Source: Boswellia sacra (Eukaryota > Streptophyta > Magnoliopsida > Sapindales > Burseraceae). Taken from it: a stretch of DNA of 64,000 nucleotides. The notes below the pieces were generated by a model, which was not told where the DNA came from, did no database searches, and saw nothing but the letters and a program-made list of their open reading frames with translations. Of the stretch, positions 57,110-64,000 are shown in pieces. Within the stretch, counting starts at the first letter, position 1; each line of letters begins with the position of its first letter. The stretch spans positions 248,001 to 312,000 of the forward strand of contig SNVD02009648.1 in NCBI GenBank assembly GCA_013180625.2, written 5' to 3'. Position numbers and translations under genes: made by a program.

Positions 57110-58472
57110 AGTATGGTTGTATCTTCTTGATTAGCACAGTTGATACTTGAATCCACATTCAAACTATTTCTGAGTACTTCAAATCTTGCTTCAAATAGTG
57201 GTTTAGTCAAGACATCTAACACTTGAAATTCAATTGATAAATGCTTGACAGCAAGCTATTGAGACAACACTTTTTCTCTAAAAAAATGAGCATCAACCTC
57301 TCTGTGTTCAGTGTGAGAATGGAAAACTGGCTTTGCTGCCAAAGAACCAACCCTTTATTATCACATCATATGACAGGAATTTCTTATAATTGAAATCCTA
57401 ACTCTTTTAACAAACTTTGTAACCAAGTAACTTCAATTGCAGCTTGTGATAGAACCCTATACTTTGATTTAATGGATGAACGAGCTAGCACTCTTTGTTT
57501 ATTGGAAGTCCAGTAAATTAGATTGCTTCTAAAATAAATACAGTAGCCTGAGGTTGATTTTATGTCATCAATTGAATTAGCCCAATCAACATCACTATAA
57601 CCAATTAACTTTAGAGATTCTATAGGTTTAAATTAATCCATACGAAAGAGTCCCCTTTATGTATCTTAGCAATCTCTTACATGCTTGCCATTGCAGGTGT
57701 GTTGGTGATTACAAAAATTGGCTGAGTTTGTTCACTAGAAAAGTTATACCAAGCATGAACATAGCTAAATACGGTAAATCACCAATGACACTTTTATACA
57801 TGGTAGAATCTTCAAACGTGTCACTATGTCTAGTTGAAAGCTTTAAATTAGCCACTATAGGGGTTGTAGTCTTTCTAGAATCCAATATGTTATACTTCTT
57901 TAAAAGTCAGTTGCAAACTTTGTTTGTGTAAGTAGTATTGAATCTTTGTCCATCTTTACTTCAAAGCCTAGAAAGTAATTGAAATGTCCTAAAGTTTTAA
58001 GAGCAAAATGCTTATTTAGATCACTTTTAACCTGTCTTAGCTGCATAGGATCACTTCTAGTTGCTAATATATCATCAACATACTAGGAGAAGTATTAGCT
58101 TATCACCTTTTCTATAGATGAACAAGCTAGTATCTATTGAAGACATCTGGAACCCTGACTAAAGTAAAGCTCCTTTGAGCTTGTCAAACCAAGCTCTAAG
58201 GGCATGCTTCAATCCATAAAAAGACTTCTGAATTAAAATGAGAACAACATGTAAACATCCTTAAGCAAGTCTCCATTCGAAAAAGCATCATTAGTGTTAA
58301 TCTGTTGCATGTCCCAATTATGTGTAACAATAAAAGAAAATACCACTCTAATAGTTGAAGGTTTGATTACTCGACCAAATTTTCAAAATAATCAGCACCA
58401 TGACATTATTGAATTCCTTTTGCTACCAATTGACCTTATATCTCTGTATACTACCATCTTGATTATATTTTA
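57110..58472 (-). pseudogene. pol: Copia RT and RNase H, decayed
   Basis: Minus-strand reading gives KYNQDGSIQRYKVNW at the left edge of the TRIM insertion, and an intact YVDD box (58082-58071, followed by ILATRSDPMQLRQ). At the end of RNase H it reads KPVFHSHTEHREVDAHFFRE and then VLTKPLFEARFEVLRNSLNV, the usual end of copia pol. Numerous stops and frameshifts are present. It continues the RT begun at 61393-61500. Confidence 0.82.
58468..58472 (+). repeat. Target duplication TTTTA of the TRIM array, left copy
   Basis: TTTTA before the first TRIM LTR is repeated at 61393-61397 after the last one. Confidence 0.85.
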
Positions 58473-61392
58473 TGTAACATCCCACATCGCTTGGAAATAT
58501 AATATGATATCTGCTTAAATATCTTGTGAGCTCCTTAAGCTGTTTGAGGCCTTTTAGGTTGCAAAGCCCGAAAGCAAAACCGTGACGGATTGTGTGTCTA
58601 AAGCGGACAATATCCAATAGTGGGCCGAGGTATTGGGCTTTGCGCATGCGTGGGGGCCACCTCGTGAGACTTTATGGGGGCTATCTCTCGAAGGCGCGCA
58701 TTGGGGCCACAACTTGAGACTGTGTGGGGGCCACCACTTGAGAGTTTATGGAGACCGCAAAATGTCATGCATAGTACAAAGTACCACATGCGAGATCACG
58801 AAGTGTCTCACACAAGTGTAAAGTGCCACATGCGGGTCGGGATGTTACAAATGGTATTAGAGCCTAGCCCAACTGAAAGCGTGGCATGTCACCCTGAGGA
58901 TAAAAGTCCAATCAAGCGAGGACACTTGATTCCTAAGGAGGGTTAAATGTAACATCCCACATCGCTTGGGAATATGATATGATATGTGCTTAAATACCTT
59001 GTAAGCTCTTTAAGCTATTGGAGGCCTTTTGGGTTGCAAAGCCTAAAAGTAAAACTGTGACAGATTGTGTGTCCAAAACGAATAATATCCAACAGTAGGC
59101 CGGGGTATTGAGCTTTGCGCACGCGTGGGAGCCACCTTTTGAGACTTTATAGGGGCCACCTCTCGAAGGCGTGTATGGGGACCATCGTTTGAGAGTATGT
59201 GGGGGCCATCACTTGAGGATTTATGGGGACCACAAAGTGCCATACATAGTGCAAAGTGCCACATGCGAGACCACGAAGTGCCACACACAAGTACAAATGT
59301 AACATCCCACATCGCTTAGGAATATGATGTGATATGTGCTTAAATACCTTGTGAGCCCCTAAAGCTGTTGGAGGCCTTTTGCGTTGCAAAGCCCCAAAGC
59401 AAAACCGTGACGGACTGTGTGTCCAAAGCGAACAATATCCAATAGTGGGCTGGGGTATTGGGCTTTACGCATGCGTAGAGGCCACCTCTTGAGACTTTGT
59501 GGGGGCCACCTCTCGAAGGCATGCATGGGGGCCACCACTTGAGACTATGTGGGGGCCACTACTTGAAGGTTTATGGGGACCGTAAAGTACCACACATAGT
59601 GTAAAGTGTCACATACAGGCGGGGATGTTACAAATGGTATCAGAGCCTAGCCCAACCAAAAGTGTGGGATGTCACTAGGGATGGCAATGGGGCGGGGCGG
59701 GTCCAGGGCGGCCGGTACCCAGCCCCGCCCCTTCAACTAATTTTTGCACCGCCCCGCCCCATTGCCCCGTAGCGGGGCGGGGCAAAAAAAATTTGAGGGG
59801 ATCCAGACCCGACCCGCCCTGCCCCTAAATATTTATATTTTTACAATTACATCCCCGTAATATTTATATTTTTTGCAATCTCATTCCCATATAATATTTA
59901 CATATTTACAAATAACTTCATTTTCAATTTTTCATCATATTATTTATAACTATGATCATTTTTTAACAATCATAAAAAATAATATATCTTCAAACTAAAA
60001 TTAAAATGTTTGTGTATTATTATATGATTTTATTAGTAATAATGTTATATGCTCTATTAGAAATAATGTTAAAAGTATATTATTACTTATAAACTAATTA
60101 TTTGACAAATTTTGGTAATATAATTAAATAGCATGTTGATTTAATTTCAATATAATAATAGTAACAATATTATTGGCATATTCATATGCCAATTAGTTAA
60201 CATTATAAATATTTATAAAACATTAATAATTTAATTAATTAATTTCAATTACGATAAATCATATATTTAAGGTTATAAGATTATTTTTATTATTTTCTAT
60301 TTATATATTTAGAAAATAATATATTGGTTATATTAAAGGTATACATTTTCAAAATAATCTTGTTAATATTGTAATAATTTAATTAGTATTTAGTAATCTA
60401 TATCAAGATTGTAATATTGTATATATTACACAAATTTAATTACTATAAAATATAAATATTTAATTACCATTTGATTTTATTAGTAATAATATTACATACT
60501 CTATTAGAAATAATATTAAAACTGTATTATTGATTGTAAACTACTTAATTAACAATTTTTTAAATAATTTAATTATTGTTTAGTAATCTATATCACGATT
60601 GTATATATCATACAAATTTAGTTACTATAAAATACAAATATTTAATTACCATTAATTACCATTTGATTTTATTAGTAATAATGTTGCATACTCTATTAGA
60701 AATAATGATAAAAGTACATTATTGCTTGTAAATTAGTTAATTGACAATTTTTCAAATAATTGATAATACAATTAAATAATTTTTCAATAGCATGTTGATT
60801 TAATTTCAATCTAATAATGGTAAAATATGATTGACATATACCAATTAATTAACATTATATATATTTATGACACATTAATAATCTAAGTAATTAATTTAAA
60901 TTACGATAGATCATATATTTAAGGTTATAAGATTGTTTTCATCATTTTCTATCTACATAATTAGAAAATAATATATTGATTATATTGAAGATATATATTT
61001 TGAAAATAATATTGTGAGACATGTAACATCCCACATCGCTTGGAAATATGATGTGATATGTGCTTAAATACCTTATGAGCTCCTTCAACTGTTGGAGGCC
61101 TCTTGGGTTGCAAAGTCCGAAAGCAAAACCGTGACGGTCTGTATGTCCAAAGCGGACTAATAGTGGGCCATGATATTGGACTTTGCGCACGCATGGGGGC
61201 CATCTCGTGAGACTTTGTGGGAGCCATCTCTCGAAGGCGCGCATGGGGGCCACCGCTTGAGACTGTGTCGGAGCCACCACTTGAGGGTTTATGGGGACCG
61301 CAAAGTACCACATATAGTGTAAAGTACCAAATGCGAGACCACGAAGTGCTACACACAAGTGCAAAGTGCTACATGCGGGCCGGGATGTTACA
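58473..61392 (+). mobile_element. TRIM element array with four LTRs and a nested hAT remnant
   Basis: Four LTR copies, A 58473-58849, B 58948-59297 (end missing), C 59298-59632 (internal gap) and D 61022-61392, all start TGTAACATCCCACATCGC; A, C and D end gatgttaca. After A and C comes the primer site TGGTAT(T/C)AGAGCC (58852 and 59635). The short internal domain after A (58850-58947) ends in a purine tract aaggagggttaaa. The outer flanks share TTTTA. There is no coding capacity. TRIM elements are mobilised by other retrotransposons. Confidence 0.88.
59676..61021 (+). mobile_element. hAT remnant inside the TRIM internal domain
   Basis: Starts TAGGGATGGCAATGGGG inside the TRIM internal sequence (gatgtcac before it). 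It has the same CG-rich subterminal and AT-rich core type as the element at 48307-49855, in the opposite orientation. The right terminus and the remaining TRIM internal domain are missing; TRIM LTR D follows directly. Confidence 0.8.
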
Positions 61393-61713
61393 TTTTATTC
61401 TGAAACCCATTTGTAATCAACAATAGACATTCCATCATGAAATAGAACCAAAGACCATTTATTATTAGCTTTCAAAGCATTTAAATTCATGATGCATTGT
61501 TGTTTTGCAATGAGAGCTTTGTAAAGCTTATTTAACTGATAAAGGTTTTGATGTAAGTAACAAATTTGTTGTAGAATAAAGAGTAGAGACTTTAGGCTTG
61601 AAAATCCCTACCTTAGCCTAAGTGATCATAGGATACAAATTCAGTACAGGCTAAGGAACAACATCATTGTTAGAAACTAAGTAAGAAAAAGGAAAAGAGT
61701 GATTAGATAAAAT
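61393..61713 (-). pseudogene. pol: Copia RT, N-terminal part right of the TRIM array
   Basis: Minus-strand reading LKANNKWSLVLFHDGMSIVD then YKWVSE, the standard beginning of copia RT (NNTWSLVP ... KWVFR). It joins, with the TRIM array removed, to IKYNQDGSIQRYK at 58470. Confidence 0.8.
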
Positions 61714-63117
61714 TAGGGATGGAAAAATCCAGGGCCGATCTCGAGCCCAGGAAATTCCTGGATTTTTTTTTTGGGGCTGGGTTTTGCAATTACCCAAGTT
61801 GAACAACCCGGGTGCTTTATTATTTTTAACTTTTGAAGTATTTTTTTTATTAATAGTTTTTCTAGCACCCTTTACTAGTAAAGCCTTTGTAGTCTATTAG
61901 TTGTTGGTTCGATCCTTAACTTTGTCATAGGTTTGAATCTTGCTTGTATTCAATTCTTTTTTTGTTTACTTTTTTATAGTAAGTCATAGCCTTTGTTTTA
62001 GACTTCCAATTTCTTTTCAGTAAGTTAGTAAGCAGTTCCATTCTTCTAGTCTTCCAGTTTTCTAAATTTCTTCTCTTAATCCATCATTATTTTACTTTTT
62101 CTTCCTTTCAAAGATTAATTAAAAACATTATCAAATGGGCACATACCAATATCCTAAAAACATCTAGATATTATCTATATGCAACAAATATTCAATGTAA
62201 TCAAATTATTAGATTCACAAAAATGATTCTAATTCACAAAATAAAACATGGAATTGTCCAAGGCATTCCAGGTGTAAATTGAAGAGAAGATTAAGTAAAT
62301 TGGATAGAAGACTGAGTGAACTAAGGAGACGATTAAGTGAACTGGAGAGAAGTTAAGTGAATTGAAGCTTAAAGTCAGATGCTTCAGGCATTCATCCTCG
62401 TGCAGCTGCATATTAAGAGCGATTGTGGGAGAGTGGGAGCTTGGCCGTCAAACGCCAATAAATTGAAGTCAAGAGAGTGTAGCTATTAGTAGTGAGTAGA
62501 GGACTTGGGTTCTTAAATTAAATGTTTAAATAATAGTGCTAGACCTACATCCTATATACAACTCAAACTCTAAAATTTATGTGGCAGTCCATATGACAAA
62601 AATTCACTAGAGGGAAAAAAAAAAGAATGAGAGAAGTTATATCTTTAATAGGATTTAGCTATATAGAATGCCACATTAGGTTATAGAATTTGGATTGCAT
62701 GTAGGTTGTAAGTCTAACATTACTAGTGTTTAAAAGCCTTTTCAATTTTAGTTTTGATTGAATAATTTGTATATTAGTTTAGAGTTTTATGTTTTTTTTT
62801 TTTTGATTGGGCCTTAGGGCTGGGTTTGTAATATGAACCCTTTGGGGCTTAACTTAAGTGATAGTGGGCTTATGGAGGCTTTTATATAATTTCAATATAT
62901 AATAATTATAAATAAATTTAATTTACAAAATCAAAATTCAAGGTTGATTATCTAGGTCCAAGTCTGGGACCTATGCTCCCCCGCCCCAACCAACCCTCGA
63001 TTTGAAATTTTTACCCCACCTCTAGTTTAGTTCCTTACGTTACTGGGTAATTACCTGGCCTTGAGAGATTGAGTTTTCCGAGTCTCAAGCCCTAGCCGGG
63101 TTAGTTTGCCACTCCTA
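61714..63117 (+). mobile_element. hAT element between copia integrase and RT
   Basis: Left end TAGGGATGGAAAAATCC, right end (minus strand) TAGGAGTGGCAAACTAACC. The flanking 8 bases are GATAAAAT (61706-61713) and GATGAAAT (63118-63125), one difference. No transposase frame was found. Confidence 0.82.
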
Positions 63118-63727
63118 GATGAAATACAAGCATCATCATACATTGGTAAAGCTTTTATAGCCTTTTGGCAAGGATGTTGTGGCCGAAGATGAAGCTATTG
63201 TAGCCTGTGGTAATGAATATATGGTATCTATGACAGTATTAGAGGTAGGAAATTTTGTAATAACTGGAATTTGCTAAGAAACAGGATGACATAACTGCCA
63301 TGTATAATAATTATAAATATATAATAATTATAATATAAATTTAATTTACAAAATGAAAATTCAAGGTTGATTATCTAGGTCCAGGTCCGGAACTTATGCT
63401 TCCCAGCCCCAACCAACCCTGGGTTTGAAAATTTTACCTTGCACCTCTCGTTTAATTCCTCACGTTACTGGGTAATTACCCAGCCTTCGAAAACTGAGTT
63501 TTTCAAGTCCTAGGCCCTAACCGGGTTAGTTTGCTATTTCTAGATGAAATACAAGCATCATCATGTATTGGTAAGGCTATTATGGCATTTGGTAAGGATG
63601 TTGTGGCCTGAGGTGAAGCTGTTGTGGCCTGTGGTGATAAATATATGGTATCTGTGACAGTATTAGAGGCAAGAAATTTTGTAATAACTGAAATTTGCTA
63701 AGAAACAGGATTGACATAACTGTCATG
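62897..63727 (+). repeat. Tandem duplication of ~400 bp across the hAT right end
   Basis: Unit 1 (62897-63300) and unit 2 (63301-63727) share tttaatttacaaaat, gttactgggtaattacc, gatgaaatacaagcatcatc and gacataactg. Each unit contains the hAT right end plus the adjoining copia sequence, so the duplication happened after the hAT insertion. Confidence 0.85.
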
Positions 63728-63753
63728 TAAGCCTAAAGTAGCGAAATTAGAAA

Positions 63754-63972
63754 TCAGAAAAGGTTCCTTCTTTGAAAGGAAAAATTTCTCCATGGACAGA
63801 TACACTTTTGGAGATATAAACCCTGTCTGAAGGCACAAATATCCCATATATGAACTACTATAGCCAAAAAAACATATAAACAGGAATGAAAAGAGAATTT
63901 ATAAGACTGATAAGGGCTGAGATTTGGAAAAGAGGCATAACCAAACACCTTGAGAAGTTTAAAATCTAACAA
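63754..63972 (-). pseudogene. pol: Copia integrase C-terminal domain
   Basis: Minus-strand frame LKVFGYASFPNLSPYQSYKF then VFLAI, with a cysteine/tyrosine context matching the LRVFGCACFPNLRPYN-type segment that follows the copia integrase core. The upstream core is beyond the window edge. Confidence 0.82.
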
Positions 63973-64000
63973 CTTGTGATAAAATCTTTGATATGGTCAA

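Larger units (their letters stand above)
56885..64000 (-). mobile_element. Ty1/copia element, runs off the window
   Basis: Minus-strand pol pieces in order from the right: integrase C-terminus (63972-63754), start of RT (about 61500-61393), rest of RT (58470-57650), RNase H and end of pol (57560-57110), then polypurine tract and 3' LTR. A TRIM array sits inside the RT, and a hAT element sits between integrase and RT. The 5' half is outside the window. Confidence 0.85.

Noticed and set aside
58598..61426. Several 60-140 residue frames in the TRIM LTRs
   Set aside because: The same frames recur with the LTR copies and change length between them; TRIM elements are non-coding.

Overview
This is nuclear DNA from a flowering plant, most likely a eudicot. 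It has introns with GT..AG borders, plant Ty1/copia, Ty3/gypsy, TRIM, hAT, CACTA and Mutator-like elements, and fragments of conserved plant genes. The species cannot be named from the sequence. I see no intact host gene. The window is a repeat-rich block in which most bases belong to identifiable mobile elements inserted into one another, with short broken gene fragments in the gaps.

Layout, left part. 1-421 is the right end of an LTR. Then come minus-strand fragments of a conserved plant protein and of a NOM1/SGD1-type MIF4G gene. A SIRE-like Ty1/copia element (2360-9354, target duplication TCATG) splits a 105-bp exon-like reading frame; it has lost exactly its reverse transcriptase and RNase H. 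A gag-only LTR element of the TR-GAG type (10232-16736, target duplication CACCT) follows. 17083-18375 holds arrays of short palindromes around a copy of a bS6-gene segment.

Middle part. Two hAT-like ends at 18922 and 39658, with a near-perfect 8-bp target duplication, enclose a nest: a decayed hAT transposase, then a CACTA-like element (22023-36456) carrying arginyl-tRNA synthetase and receptor-like-protein fragments, then a Mutator-like element (27273-33142, 9-bp target duplication ATAAAATAA) with 1-kb inverted repeats, a broken transposase joined to what looks like a Ulp1 protease tail, and inside that a further inverted-repeat element holding an intronless, truncated eS6 ribosomal-protein gene. 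Right of the nest lie a broken bS6-family organellar ribosomal-protein gene and a first-exon fragment of coatomer epsilon.

Right part. A minus-strand Tekay/Del-type gypsy element (42990-53816) is interrupted by two non-autonomous hAT elements, each with an 8-bp target duplication (one perfect, one 7 of 8). A copia LTR remnant, a truncated PPR gene and a minus-strand copia element running off the window follow. That copia element contains a four-LTR TRIM array (58473-61392) and another hAT element (61714-63117).

Nothing here works together as a host pathway. The functional logic is that of mobile elements: LTR promoters, primer-binding sites, polypurine tracts, transposases and inverted termini. 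The gene pieces are mostly captured or stranded exons, many ended by stop codons that look like C-to-T changes. All identifications come from reading the sequence; no database search was run.
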